From Candidatus Didemnitutus sp. (GTDB taxonomy: Bacteria; Verrucomicrobiota; Verrucomicrobiia; Opitutales; Opitutaceae), in contig JAGOQJ010000004.1 in the NCBI GenBank assembly GCA_017991595.1, forward strand, positions 124,001-188,000: a stretch of 64,000 bases of DNA, given 5' to 3'. Both the position numbers and the translations under genes were made by a program. The notes below the pieces were generated by a model, which made no database searches, had not been told where the DNA came from, and was given only the letters and a program-made list of their open reading frames with translations. How positions within the stretch are numbered: position 1 is the stretch's first letter; each line of letters opens with the position of its first letter. Of this stretch, positions 1 to 8,313 are shown piece by piece.

Positions 1-1
1 C

Positions 2-808
2 AACTTCCCGAAGGTCCGCGCCCAAGTCGAAGCCGCCATGAAGGAAGTCGCCGCCCGCAACCTCGCTTCCCGCGCCGCCAACGACTTCACCGTCGCCCTC
101 TTCGAGCGCAAGGTCGCCGCGAACTCCGCCGAGCTCACCCAGTTCCTCTCCGCGCAGAACCGCAGCGCCGCCCCGATCGCTCCCTTCACCTTCGACGCCC
201 CGCCGGCCGACCGTCCGTGGCTGGCCAACTACGCCGAGCCGATCAGCCGCCTCGGCAGCGAGCGCTTCTTCTCCGACCCGCTCCCCACGCCGTCCGGCTA
301 CGTCGTGCTGCTCTGGAACGAGAGCCTGCCCTCCTACAAGCCCATGTTCACGGAAGTCCGCGAGCGCGTCGCCACCGACTACCGCGACGGCGAAAAGCGC
401 CGCCGCTTCGACGAGCAGGGCAAGAGCATCCGCGAGAAGCTCCAAGCCGCGGTCAAGGCTGGCCAAAGCTTCGCCGATGCCGCCGCCGCGCAGAAGCTCA
501 CCGCCAAGACCTACGCCAGCTTCACCCTCCGCCAGCCGCCGCAGGACCTTCCCTACGCCGCCTACGGTTCGTTGCAGACCCTCGAGGCCGGCCAGGTTTC
601 GGAGATGCTGGCCGAGTCCGACAAGGGCCACTTCGTCTACGCGGCCGAGAAGAAGCTCCCCGACGTCAGCCCGAGCAATCCCCGCTACGCCGAGGTGCGC
701 CAGCAGCTGATGCAATACACCGCCTCCGCCAACGAGAGCGCCCTGCTGAACTCCCTCGTGGAGTCCGAGCTGCGCAAGTCCGCGCCGGCGACCGCAGCCC
801 AGCCCTGA
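2..808 (+). CDS. Peptidylprolyl isomerase, SurA/PpiD-like, C-terminal part (5' truncated by window)
   Basis: The reading frame is open from the second base of the window, so the true start lies upstream. The visible 268 residues form a charged, helical segment, then a parvulin-like stretch with a GYVVLLW strand (about residues 97-103), then a helix with VRERV and EKRRRF. This order is typical of the chaperone part that follows a PpiC domain in SurA/PpiD-type periplasmic folding factors. Such proteins bind unfolded outer-membrane proteins, which fits a tolC-like gene next door on the same strand. No catalytic parvulin core can be checked because the N-terminal half is missing. The family call is from general resemblance, not from a decisive motif. 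Confidence 0.6.
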   Translation, partial: NFPKVRAQVEAAMKEVAARNLASRAANDFTVALFERKVAANSAELTQFLSAQNRSAAPIAPFTFDAPPADRPWLANYAEPISRLGSERFFSDPLPTPSGYVVLLWNESLPSYKPMFTEVRERVATDYRDGEKRRRFDEQGKSIREKLQAAVKAGQSFADAAAAQKLTAKTYASFTLRQPPQDLPYAAYGSLQTLEAGQVSEMLAESDKGHFVYAAEKKLPDVSPSNPRYAEVRQQLMQYTASANESALLNSLVESELRKSAPATAAQP

Positions 809-1011
809 GCGGCTGGTAACTTCTGCCCGGGCGCGCCGTCTATCCCGCCAGATGACCGCCCGGCTGTTTTCCCGCTGCGCCCAGTCGCGGCGGCGACACC
901 CTGCGTTTTCTCCGGGTGGATTCGCTCCTCCCGGCGTATCACCCGGTGATTTCCGCCAACTTTCCGGCGGTCCCGCGTGTGTTTAGCTCTCCCGATCCCG
1001 CCACTCTTCTC

Positions 1012-2469
1012 ATGCAACTCCGCCGCCTCGCCCTCGTCGCCCTCGGCCTAGCCGGTCTTAGCGCCATCCTCTCCGCCCAGGAAGCCCCCGCGCCCCTCAC
1101 CGTCGAGGAAGCCATCCAGCGAGCCCTGCGCCGCAACTTCAGCCTCGAGGCGGAGCGCCTCAGCCCGGACATCGCGCGCGACGCCGTCGAAGTCGCCCGC
1201 GGCGGATTCCTGCCGGAGTTCACCTTCGATCTCTCGCGCGGCACCACCCGCACGCACCAGAACGGCGTCACGCCCGGCACGAAGCTCGAGACCGGCGACG
1301 CCCGCCTCGGCGTCACCCAGCGTTTCTACACCGGCACGGTCGCCACCGTGAGCACCAACCTCGACCGCACCGAGGCCACAAGCGCGCTTTTCAACCCCGC
1401 CTACAACGCCGATCTCACCGTCTCCGTGCGCCAGCCCCTCCTCGCCGGCGCCGGCCGTGAGGTGAACCGCGCCCCGCTTGACCGCGCCCGCCTCGGCCTC
1501 GACCGCGCCAATCTCAACTACAAGGCCAGCGTCCTCGACGTCATTCAGCGCACCGAGAACGCCTACTACGGCCTCGCCTTCGCCCGCGAGCAGCGCGAAG
1601 TCCGCCGTCTCTCCCTTGTCCTCGCCGAGCGCCTCCTCGAGGAAGCCCGCACCCGCCGCCAGACCGGCGTCGCCACCGACCTCGACGTCCTCCAAGCCGA
1701 CGTCGGTGTCGCCAACGCCCGCCGCGGCATGCTGCTCGCCGAACAGACCGTTCAGGACAGCCGTGAAAGCCTCCTCGCCCTCATCGGCCAGTTCGAGCTC
1801 GACGGTGCCGTCGGCGCTGTCGCCCTGCCTGCCGCGACGCCCGAGCTACCCACGTTCGTCTCGTCCTACGACGCCGCCAAGCGCAACCAGCCCGACTACC
1901 TCGCCGCCCAGACTGCGGTCGAACAGCTGAAGCTCGACGCCAAGGTCGCCAAGAGCAACGCCCGCCCGGATGTGAGCGTCGGTGGCGCCGTCGGTTTTGA
2001 CTCCTTCCCCGCCACCAGCGGCTCCCGCGCCTACCGCGGCGCGCTCGAGCGCGACGGCACGTCCTGGCAGGTCGACCTGTCCGTCTCCCTGCCGTGGGGC
2101 CAGGTCGCCGACAAGGCGCGCCACCGCCAAGCCATCGCGTCCCTCACCCAGCAGCAAATCCTCGTCCGCTCGCTCGAGCAGGACATCGAGGTGCAGGTCC
2201 GCGCTGCCGTGCGCGCCGTCGAGACCAACGCCGAGAGCGTGAAGATCTCCGCCCTCGCCCGCGAACTGAGCGAGAAGCAATACGAGCTCGAGGAGGCGCG
2301 CTTCCGCGCCGGCCTTTCCACCTCCCGCCGCGTGCTCGAGGCGCAACAGGATCTCGAGACCGCCCGCGTGAACGAGCTGCAGTCCCGCATCGCCCTGCGC
2401 AACTCCTACACCGCGCTCTACCGCATCGAGGGCAGCGCCCTGCAACGCTACGGCATCACGCTCGAATAA
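1012..2469 (+). CDS. TolC-family outer membrane efflux protein
   Basis: Outer-membrane channel of tripartite export or efflux systems. The 485-residue length is usual for the family. The chosen ATG gives a clean signal peptide (RR, a hydrophobic core, and LSAQ as likely cleavage site), whereas the frame upstream of it lacks one. The mature protein starts with LTVEEAIQRALRRN, the typical first helix of an OEP domain, and shows two similar halves with long Ala/Glu/Arg-rich helices (EARTRRQTGVATDLDVLQA, then EARFRAGLSTSRRVLEAQQDL). These are the paired alpha-barrel hairpins of TolC proteins. No partner pump or membrane-fusion protein is visible within the window, so the substrate is unknown. It follows the PPIase gene by about 200 bp on the same strand. 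Confidence 0.88.
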   Translation: MQLRRLALVALGLAGLSAILSAQEAPAPLTVEEAIQRALRRNFSLEAERLSPDIARDAVEVARGGFLPEFTFDLSRGTTRTHQNGVTPGTKLETGDARLGVTQRFYTGTVATVSTNLDRTEATSALFNPAYNADLTVSVRQPLLAGAGREVNRAPLDRARLGLDRANLNYKASVLDVIQRTENAYYGLAFAREQREVRRLSLVLAERLLEEARTRRQTGVATDLDVLQADVGVANARRGMLLAEQTVQDSRESLLALIGQFELDGAVGAVALPAATPELPTFVSSYDAAKRNQPDYLAAQTAVEQLKLDAKVAKSNARPDVSVGGAVGFDSFPATSGSRAYRGALERDGTSWQVDLSVSLPWGQVADKARHRQAIASLTQQQILVRSLEQDIEVQVRAAVRAVETNAESVKISALARELSEKQYELEEARFRAGLSTSRRVLEAQQDLETARVNELQSRIALRNSYTALYRIEGSALQRYGITLE

Positions 2470-2653
2470 GCCGCGGCCGGCCTTCCGCGCCGCGCGCCTT
2501 CACGCCGGCCATTCCCTCCCGCCCTGCCTCACCGCGGGGCTTTTCTTTGCCCGCGTGCCACCGTCGCGCCCGGCTCCGCGTTAGTGCTTTTGGACTATCC
2601 ACTTTCGATTGGCCGCCCCGCAGGCTGCGCGGCTAGCGTGGAGGGCAAACCCC

Positions 2654-4045
2654 ATGCAATTCCAGACGATCATCGAGCCTTTCCGCATCAAGGCCGTGGA
2701 GCCGATCCGCTTCACCACCCGCGAGCAGCGCGAGGCCGCCCTGCAGGTCGCGCACTACAACCTGTTTCTCCTCAAGGCCGAGGATGTCCTCATCGATTTG
2801 CTGACCGACTCCGGCACCGGCGCCATGTCCGCCGCGCAGTGGGCCGGCATGATGCAGGGTGACGAATCCTACGCCGGCGCGCGCTCCTTTTTCCGCTTCG
2901 AGAGCGCCGTGCGCGAGGTCACCGGCCTCAAGCACATCATCCCCACGCACCAAGGCCGCGCCGCCGAGCGCATCCTGTTCGCCACCGCCTGCGCCGCCGG
3001 CCAGATCGTGCCGAACAACACCCATTTCGACACCACACGCGCCAACCTCGAGGCGCTCGGCGTGCAGGCCGTCGATCTCCGCTGTCCCGAGGCCACGCAG
3101 CCGTCGCTCATCGCCCCGTTCAAGGGCAACATCGACCTCGTCGCGCTCGAACGCTGCCTGACGGAAAACGCCGGCCGCGTGCCGTTCGCGATGATCACCG
3201 TCACCAACAACTCCGGCGGCGGCCAACCCGTGGCGCTCGCCAACATCCGCGCCGCTTCCGACCTCTGTCACCGGCACGGCGTGCCGCTGATCCTCGATTG
3301 CTGCCGCTTCGCCGAGAACGCGTGGTTCATCAAGCAACGCGAACCCGGCCAAGCCCACCGCAGCCCCGCCGAGATTGCGCGCGAGATGTTCAGCTACGCC
3401 GACGGCTGCACCATGTCGGCCAAGAAGGACGGTCTCGTGAACATCGGCGGCTTCCTCGCGCTCAACGACGACGCCCTCGCCGCCCGTTGCCGCAACAACC
3501 TCATCCTCACCGAAGGTTTTCCCACCTACGGCGGCCTCGCCGGCTACGACCTCGAAGCCCTGGCCGTCGGACTCAAGGAAGTGCTCGACGAGAACTACCT
3601 CCACTACCGCATCCGCTCCGTCGAATACCTCGGTGACAAGCTCACCCAAGCCGGCGTGCCGATCGTCCAACCGACCGGCGGACACGCCATCTACATCGAC
3701 GCGAAGGCGATGCTGCCGCACATCCCGCAGGGGCAATTCCCCGCCTGGGCGCTTTCCTGCGCGCTCTACCTCGAGGGCGGCGTGCGCTCCGTCGAGATCG
3801 GAAGCGTGATGTTCGGACGCCAGCCGGACGGCACCGAGAAACCCGCCGCAATGGAACTCGTGCGCCTCGCCTTCCCGCGCCGCGTTTATACGCAGAGCCA
3901 CGTCGATTACCTCGCCGAGGTCCTGCTGCACGTGAACAGCATCAAGCAGCGCATCCGGGGCGTGAAAATCGTCGAGGCGCCCGAGCTGCTCCGGCATTTC
4001 ACGGCTCGACTCGCCCCGGTCTCCGGCGCTCTGCTGGGCGACTGA
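2654..4045 (+). CDS. tnaA: Tryptophanase-like PLP beta-eliminating lyase
   Basis: PLP enzyme of the tryptophanase / tyrosine phenol-lyase family, 463 residues, cytoplasmic. Tryptophanase cleaves tryptophan to indole, pyruvate and ammonia. Family landmarks are EPFRIK near the N-terminus, LLTDSGTGAM, IPTHQGR and the Schiff-base lysine in SAKKDG (about residue 258). Two specificity positions favour tryptophanase over tyrosine phenol-lyase. HFDTT carries Asp where tyrosine phenol-lyase has Thr, and VEIGS has Ile where tyrosine phenol-lyase has its phenol-binding Arg. The tail (LLPHIP, QFPAWALSCALY) is also tryptophanase-like, although several N-terminal stretches (AMSAAQWAGMM, FSYADGCTMS) look more like tyrosine phenol-lyase. 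The window carries trpA but no tna leader or tnaB permease. The ATG was chosen because family alignment begins there. Confidence 0.85.
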   Translation: MQFQTIIEPFRIKAVEPIRFTTREQREAALQVAHYNLFLLKAEDVLIDLLTDSGTGAMSAAQWAGMMQGDESYAGARSFFRFESAVREVTGLKHIIPTHQGRAAERILFATACAAGQIVPNNTHFDTTRANLEALGVQAVDLRCPEATQPSLIAPFKGNIDLVALERCLTENAGRVPFAMITVTNNSGGGQPVALANIRAASDLCHRHGVPLILDCCRFAENAWFIKQREPGQAHRSPAEIAREMFSYADGCTMSAKKDGLVNIGGFLALNDDALAARCRNNLILTEGFPTYGGLAGYDLEALAVGLKEVLDENYLHYRIRSVEYLGDKLTQAGVPIVQPTGGHAIYIDAKAMLPHIPQGQFPAWALSCALYLEGGVRSVEIGSVMFGRQPDGTEKPAAMELVRLAFPRRVYTQSHVDYLAEVLLHVNSIKQRIRGVKIVEAPELLRHFTARLAPVSGALLGD

Positions 4046-4049
4046 TCGC

Positions 4050-4655
4050 ATGGCTACTCCCCTCTTCATCCGCGGACTCCTCTGGCTCTGGCTGCTGGCC
4101 GCCGTCTATCTCGGCCACACCCAAGGGCTGGCGCATCTGCCCGCCTGGTCGCTGCCGCTTCTCTGCATCGCGCTCGCCGGCGCCGTGATCTTCCTCGGCG
4201 ACCGGATCAAGCTGGTGCGCGAGTGGTTCGATGGCGTCGAACTCCGCGCGCTCGTGCTGCTGAGTGTCACGCGCTTCGTCGGCTTCTATTTCCTGCACCT
4301 CTTCGCCCGCGGCGAGCTGCCCGCGCAATTCGCATTCGTCTCGGGCTGGAGCGAAAACCTCATCGCCGCGAGCGCGCTGGTCGTCGCGGTGGCCCCGTTC
4401 AAGCCCGCGTTGCGCCGCCGCGTCCTCGCCGTCTGGAACGTCATCGGCTTCGTCGGGCTCGTGCTGCTGACCTACAACGTCACCCGGCTGGCCGCGGACG
4501 ACGCGGCGGCCGCGCAGCTCTTCGGCCAGTTGCCGCTCAATCTCCTGCCGCAATTCCTGCTCCCGCTCCTGCTGGTGACGCACTTCCTCATCCATCGCCG
4601 GCTCGAACGCGAAAACCAATCGGCCGCCGCTGGACCGGAGTCGACCGACTCCTGA
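4050..4655 (+). CDS. Multi-pass membrane protein of unknown function
   Basis: A 201-residue integral inner-membrane protein with about six hydrophobic segments (near residues 8-25, 32-50, 65-85, 100-117, 128-147 and 160-182) and a polar tail. I recognise no family motif. It starts 4 bp after the tryptophanase-like gene on the same strand, so the two are probably co-transcribed. A role in transport of a substrate or product of that enzyme is possible but is only a neighbourhood guess. It ends 3 bp before the convergent miaA stop. No conserved charged residues inside the membrane segments give a lead. Confidence 0.75.
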   Translation: MATPLFIRGLLWLWLLAAVYLGHTQGLAHLPAWSLPLLCIALAGAVIFLGDRIKLVREWFDGVELRALVLLSVTRFVGFYFLHLFARGELPAQFAFVSGWSENLIAASALVVAVAPFKPALRRRVLAVWNVIGFVGLVLLTYNVTRLAADDAAAAQLFGQLPLNLLPQFLLPLLLVTHFLIHRRLERENQSAAAGPESTDS

Positions 4656-4658
4656 GCG

Positions 4659-5567
4659 TCAGAACAGATCCTCCGGTCGCGCTGTCGCGGCCGCGACCGT
4701 GCGGTGCTCGGGCAGCTGCGTCTTGAACCACGTGCGCTGCTTCTTCACCAAGGCGCGGGTGTTGCGTGCGATGGTCGCGGCCAGCTCGCTTTCCGCCAGC
4801 CGCCCCGCGAGGAAATCGACCGTCTCGCGGTAGCCGATGGCCTTGGCCGCGCTCGGATTCCGCAGCAATCCCGCCTCGAGCAGCCGTCGCACCTCCGCCA
4901 CGAGACCGTCGCGCAACATCTGCGCCACGCGCGCCTCAATGCGTCGTTCCAAATCGTCGCGCTCGCGCACCAATTCGCAGAGCCGCACCTCGCAATCGGC
5001 AAAAGGCCCAGGCCGCGCCGCGAATTCCCGCTGCAACTCCGCCAATGTGCGCCCGGCCGCCCGGCAACGCTCCAAGGCCCGCGTGACGCGCCGCGGGTTT
5101 TGCACATCCAGCGCGCCAAGTCCCTCCGGGTTCAGCCGGCGCAATTCCTCCACCAACGGCGCCAGTCCCTCGGCGTCCAAACGCGCGCGGATCTCGTCGC
5201 GCAGCGCCTCGGGCACGGTCACGTCGTCGACCACGGGGCCGAGGAAAGCCTTGAGATAGAAACCGCTGCCGCCGGTCACGAGCACGGCGCGCCCGCGCCG
5301 GGCGATGTCGTCCACCGCGGCGCGGGCCAGCCCGGCATAGCGCGCGATGTCCATCGGCTCATCGACAGCGCAGACGTCGATCAGGTGGTGCGGCACGCGC
5401 GCCAGCTCCGCCCGCGTGGGTTTGGCCGTGCCGAGATCCATCCCGCGGTAGAACAGCAGCGAATCGCACGAGACGATCTCCGCCGCGTTCGCCTCCGCCC
5501 AGCGCAGGGCCAGCTCGGTCTTGCCGACCGCCGTGCAACCCGTGAGGACGTGGATCACCCGCGACAT
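4659..5567 (-). CDS. miaA: tRNA dimethylallyltransferase MiaA
   Basis: Transfers a dimethylallyl group from DMAPP to N6 of A37 in tRNAs reading UNN codons. The 302-residue protein opens with the P-loop GCTAVGKT, followed by the DS...YRGMDLGTAKPT block and HHLIDV, all diagnostic of MiaA/IPT. VTGGSGFYLKAF and GYRE are the later family signatures. The ATG at the P-loop end matches the normal MiaA length. A longer frame exists upstream, but it runs antisense through the neighbouring kinase gene and has no family similarity. The usual DSMQ motif reads DSLL here, a change at a substrate-pocket position. It is convergent with the membrane-protein gene and divergent from the kinase gene. Confidence 0.95.
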   Translation of the reverse strand: MSRVIHVLTGCTAVGKTELALRWAEANAAEIVSCDSLLFYRGMDLGTAKPTRAELARVPHHLIDVCAVDEPMDIARYAGLARAAVDDIARRGRAVLVTGGSGFYLKAFLGPVVDDVTVPEALRDEIRARLDAEGLAPLVEELRRLNPEGLGALDVQNPRRVTRALERCRAAGRTLAELQREFAARPGPFADCEVRLCELVRERDDLERRIEARVAQMLRDGLVAEVRRLLEAGLLRNPSAAKAIGYRETVDFLAGRLAESELAATIARNTRALVKKQRTWFKTQLPEHRTVAAATARPEDLF

Positions 5568-5654
5568 ACCGTCATCGAAGCGCGGCACCTGATCGTTGCA
5601 AAACTCCTTTTGCGTCGCCTCGCGGCGAGTCTTGGATGGACTGTCTCCGTCCGC

Positions 5655-6560
5655 GTGAAAGTCCGGTTCATCTTCAACCCCCACTCCGGCCGCAACCGCC
5701 GCGATCCTTCGCTGCGCGAACGCGCCGCCGAGTTCATCGCCCACTGCGGCTGGGACGGCACGGTCGTGTCGACCGAGCGCCCGCGCCACGCCACCGAGCT
5801 CGCCCGCCGCGCCGTGGACGAGGGCTGCGAGCTGGTCGTCGCCATCGGCGGCGATGGCACGATGAACGAGGTCGCCACCGCGCTGGTGAACACGCCCGCT
5901 ACCTTCGGACTCATTCCCTGCGGCTCCGGCAACGGCCTCGGCCGGCACCTCGGCATCCCCGGCGCAGGCCGGGGCGCCTTTCGCACGCTCAGCGAGGGTT
6001 GCGTGCGCGCGATCGACACCGGCCGCGTGAACAGCAACCCCTTCTTCAACGCCATGGGCCTCGGCTTCGAGGCGGACATCGCCGTGCGGTTCAGCCGGTT
6101 GACATCGCGCGGACTCGCGGGCTACGTGCGGGTCGGCGTGCCGGCGTTTTTCTCCCACCGGGCCGAGCGCGTGACTTTAACCGACAGCGCCGGACGCACC
6201 GAGCTCGAGGCCTTCACGCTCGCGGTGCTGAACTCCGATCAATACGGCAACGACGCCGTGATCGCACCAGGCGCCCGGGTGGACGACGGCCAGCTCGACC
6301 TCATCGCCGTGCCGCAAGTGGGCGTGTTCGCCGCGCTCGGCCTCGTCGGCCGGCTGGCGCTGCGCTCCTTCGACCGCGGGCGGGGCGTGGTGCGGCGCCC
6401 AGGCACGCACTTCGTCCTCGAGCGCCCGCAGCCTGGCTGGATCCACACCGACGGCGAACCGCGGGCGGAGACGTCGCGTTTGGAAATCTCCGTGTTGCCG
6501 CGCAGCCTGCGCGTGATGGTGCCGCGACCGGCTATTCCTTCCGCGCGCGCTTCGCGGTGA
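5655..6560 (+). CDS. Diacylglycerol/lipid kinase family protein (YegS/DgkB-like)
   Basis: Soluble lipid kinase of the DAGK catalytic family, 301 residues. It shows the nucleotide-binding FNPHSG near the N-terminus, the hallmark IGGDGTMNEVA, and PCGSGNGLGRHL. The second domain ends with WIHTDGE, the usual C-terminal Gly-Glu element. Members phosphorylate diacylglycerol or related lipids to recycle them into phospholipid synthesis. The start is a GTG placing FIFNPHSG at the N-terminus, as in homologues. The ATG-initiated frame far upstream is antisense to miaA. The final 29 bp overlap the convergent diguanylate cyclase gene. The window also encodes a PlcP-like enzyme that would release diacylglycerol, so this kinase could salvage it, but that link is inference. 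Confidence 0.88.
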   Translation: MKVRFIFNPHSGRNRRDPSLRERAAEFIAHCGWDGTVVSTERPRHATELARRAVDEGCELVVAIGGDGTMNEVATALVNTPATFGLIPCGSGNGLGRHLGIPGAGRGAFRTLSEGCVRAIDTGRVNSNPFFNAMGLGFEADIAVRFSRLTSRGLAGYVRVGVPAFFSHRAERVTLTDSAGRTELEAFTLAVLNSDQYGNDAVIAPGARVDDGQLDLIAVPQVGVFAALGLVGRLALRSFDRGRGVVRRPGTHFVLERPQPGWIHTDGEPRAETSRLEISVLPRSLRVMVPRPAIPSARASR

Positions 6561-7455
6561 AGACGCGGTTGCGGCCGGCCTTCTTGGCGGCGTAGAGGGC
6601 CTCGTCGGCCGCGGCGACCAGCTCCGAAGGCGAGGCCGCATCGTGCGGCATCTCCGCCACGCCGGCGCTGAGGGTCACGCTCAACGAGAGCGTCGGGCTG
6701 ACTTGGCAGGGCGTCTCAGCGAGCAACGCGAACAGGCGCTCCATCGCCTCGACGGCCTGCTTGCGATCCGTCTCAACCATCACGATGGCAAATTCCTCGC
6801 CGCCGTAGCGCGCGAGGCGATCGACGGTGCGCAACTGGCCGCCGAGCAGGCTGGCGACGTGCTTCAGCACCTCGTCGCCGACCTGGTGGCCGTGCGTGTC
6901 GTTGATGCGCTTGAAATGGTCGATGTCGGCGAGGACGAGCGCGAAGGAGTGGTTGAACCGCACGCTGCGCTGCCATTCCTCGTGGAGGATGCGCTCGAAC
7001 TCGCGGCGGTTGAGCTGGCCGGTGAGTCCGTCGCGCGTGGCGAGGCGCTTGAGTTGCTCGAGCGTGTTGCCGAGTTTGCGCGCGTAGCGGATGGAGTGCT
7101 CGATGATGCGCGGTGTGAGCTCGCTCTTGACGAGGTAATCCATCGCGCCGGCGTCCATCGCGGCCTCGTCGATCTCCTCGCTCGCCTCAGCGGTCAGGAA
7201 GACCACCGGCGTGGTGGAATCGGCGGCGCGGGCCTCGCGGAGCAGTTCCAAGCCGTCGCGGTCGCCGAGCCGGTAGTCGAGCACGCAGACTTGGTATTTG
7301 CCGGAGAGCAGCTTCTTCAGGCCCGTCGTGTAGTCGGAAGCGGTGTCGAGCGTCCACGGACCGCCGCGGAAGCGACCGACGAAGCCCTGCATCAAGTGAT
7401 GCTGGAGCCGATCGTCGTCGATCAGGAGGATGCGGGTGGGCTGGGTGGTCGGCAT
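6532..7455 (-). CDS. Response regulator with GGDEF diguanylate cyclase domain
   Basis: Makes cyclic di-GMP from GTP under control of a phosphorelay. Residues 1-125 are a receiver domain with the acidic cluster DDD (13-15), the phospho-acceptor Asp60 in VLDYR, and Lys110. The GGDEF domain follows, with DGLTG, DIDHFKRIND and an active-site GGEEF at 218-222. RTVD at 209-212 stands exactly five residues before GGEEF, so the inhibitory c-di-GMP I-site is intact. The architecture is that of PleD/WspR. Its stop overlaps the end of the convergent lipid kinase. Transcription comes from the trpA side, with the start 2 bp after the trpA stop, so it is probably in one transcript with trpA. No partner histidine kinase is adjacent. 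Confidence 0.95.
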   Translation of the reverse strand: MPTTQPTRILLIDDDRLQHHLMQGFVGRFRGGPWTLDTASDYTTGLKKLLSGKYQVCVLDYRLGDRDGLELLREARAADSTTPVVFLTAEASEEIDEAAMDAGAMDYLVKSELTPRIIEHSIRYARKLGNTLEQLKRLATRDGLTGQLNRREFERILHEEWQRSVRFNHSFALVLADIDHFKRINDTHGHQVGDEVLKHVASLLGGQLRTVDRLARYGGEEFAIVMVETDRKQAVEAMERLFALLAETPCQVSPTLSLSVTLSAGVAEMPHDAASPSELVAAADEALYAAKKAGRNRVFTAKRARKE

Positions 7456-7457
7456 GA

Positions 7458-8255
7458 TCAACGCAGCCCCGCGACGAGTTCGGCGGCCTTGGCGTGCAAG
7501 GCCGGGGCGATGCGGGCGGGAGTCTCGAGATGGGCCTTGATGACGTTGACGAGGGCGCTGCCGACGACCACGCCGTCCGCGGCGCGGCCGACGCTGCGCA
7601 CCTGCGCGGGTGTGGAAATGCCGAAGCCGACCGCGACCGGCAGCGATGTGTGGGCCTTGATGCGGGCGACCGCCTCGGGGATGCCGCCGGCCATCTCGGC
7701 GCGTTCGCCGGTCACGCCTTCGCGCGACACGTAATAGATGAAGCCGGTGGTGGCCGCGCAAATCCTGGGCAGGCGGGCGTCGGGCGTCGTGGGGGCCACG
7801 ATCATCACGGTCTTCATGCCGTGGCGCGCGCAGGCAGCGGCGAATTCCGCGCCTTCCTCCGGAGGCAGGTCGAGCACGAGCATGCCGTCCACTCCGGCGG
7901 CGCGGGCGGCCCGGACGGACTCGTCCACGCCGTTGGCGAACACCAAGTTGTAGTAGGTGTAGAACACGATGGGCACCTCGGTCGTCGCGCGGACCTGGCG
8001 CACGAGTTCGAGCACGCGAGCGGTCGTCATGCCGCTCGCGAGGGCGCGCTGGGCAGCGAGCTGGTTGGTGAGACCGTCGGCCAGCGGATCGGAGAACGGC
8101 ACGCCGAGCTCCAGCACGTCGGTGCCGGCTGCGATCACGGCGCGGCAGGCGGCGACAGAGGTGTCGAAATCCGGATCGCCGGCACAAAGGTAGGCCACGA
8201 ACGCCGCGCGCTGCTGGGCGCGGGCGGAGGCGAAGGCGGCGGCGAGGCGATCCAT
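7458..8255 (-). CDS. trpA: Tryptophan synthase alpha subunit TrpA
   Basis: Cleaves indole-3-glycerol phosphate to indole and glyceraldehyde-3-phosphate, passing indole to TrpB. The protein has 265 residues. Catalytic Glu49 (VLELGVPFSDP) and Asp60 (LADG) fall at the same numbers as in the Salmonella enzyme, which supports the ATG chosen. The phosphate-binding GFGIS and the VGSAL strand are present. The loop after Asp60 reads GLTNQ rather than the common GPTIQ. trpB is not in the window, so the trp genes are split. The gene lies 2 bp upstream of the diguanylate cyclase gene in the same direction, an unusual partner for trpA. Confidence 0.96.
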   Translation of the reverse strand: MDRLAAAFASARAQQRAAFVAYLCAGDPDFDTSVAACRAVIAAGTDVLELGVPFSDPLADGLTNQLAAQRALASGMTTARVLELVRQVRATTEVPIVFYTYYNLVFANGVDESVRAARAAGVDGMLVLDLPPEEGAEFAAACARHGMKTVMIVAPTTPDARLPRICAATTGFIYYVSREGVTGERAEMAGGIPEAVARIKAHTSLPVAVGFGISTPAQVRSVGRAADGVVVGSALVNVIKAHLETPARIAPALHAKAAELVAGLR

Positions 8256-8313
8256 GGAACGACCACGAGAACACACGCTTGCCCGTTCGCCAACGCGGAA
8301 TTGTGTCAGAATT

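Noticed and set aside
2654..4045. Tyrosine phenol-lyase
   Set aside because: The Thr and Arg that define phenol binding are replaced by the tryptophanase-type Asp and Ile.
2633..4069. A 478-codon frame opposite the tryptophanase gene
   Set aside because: Low-complexity shadow of a clearly conserved enzyme.
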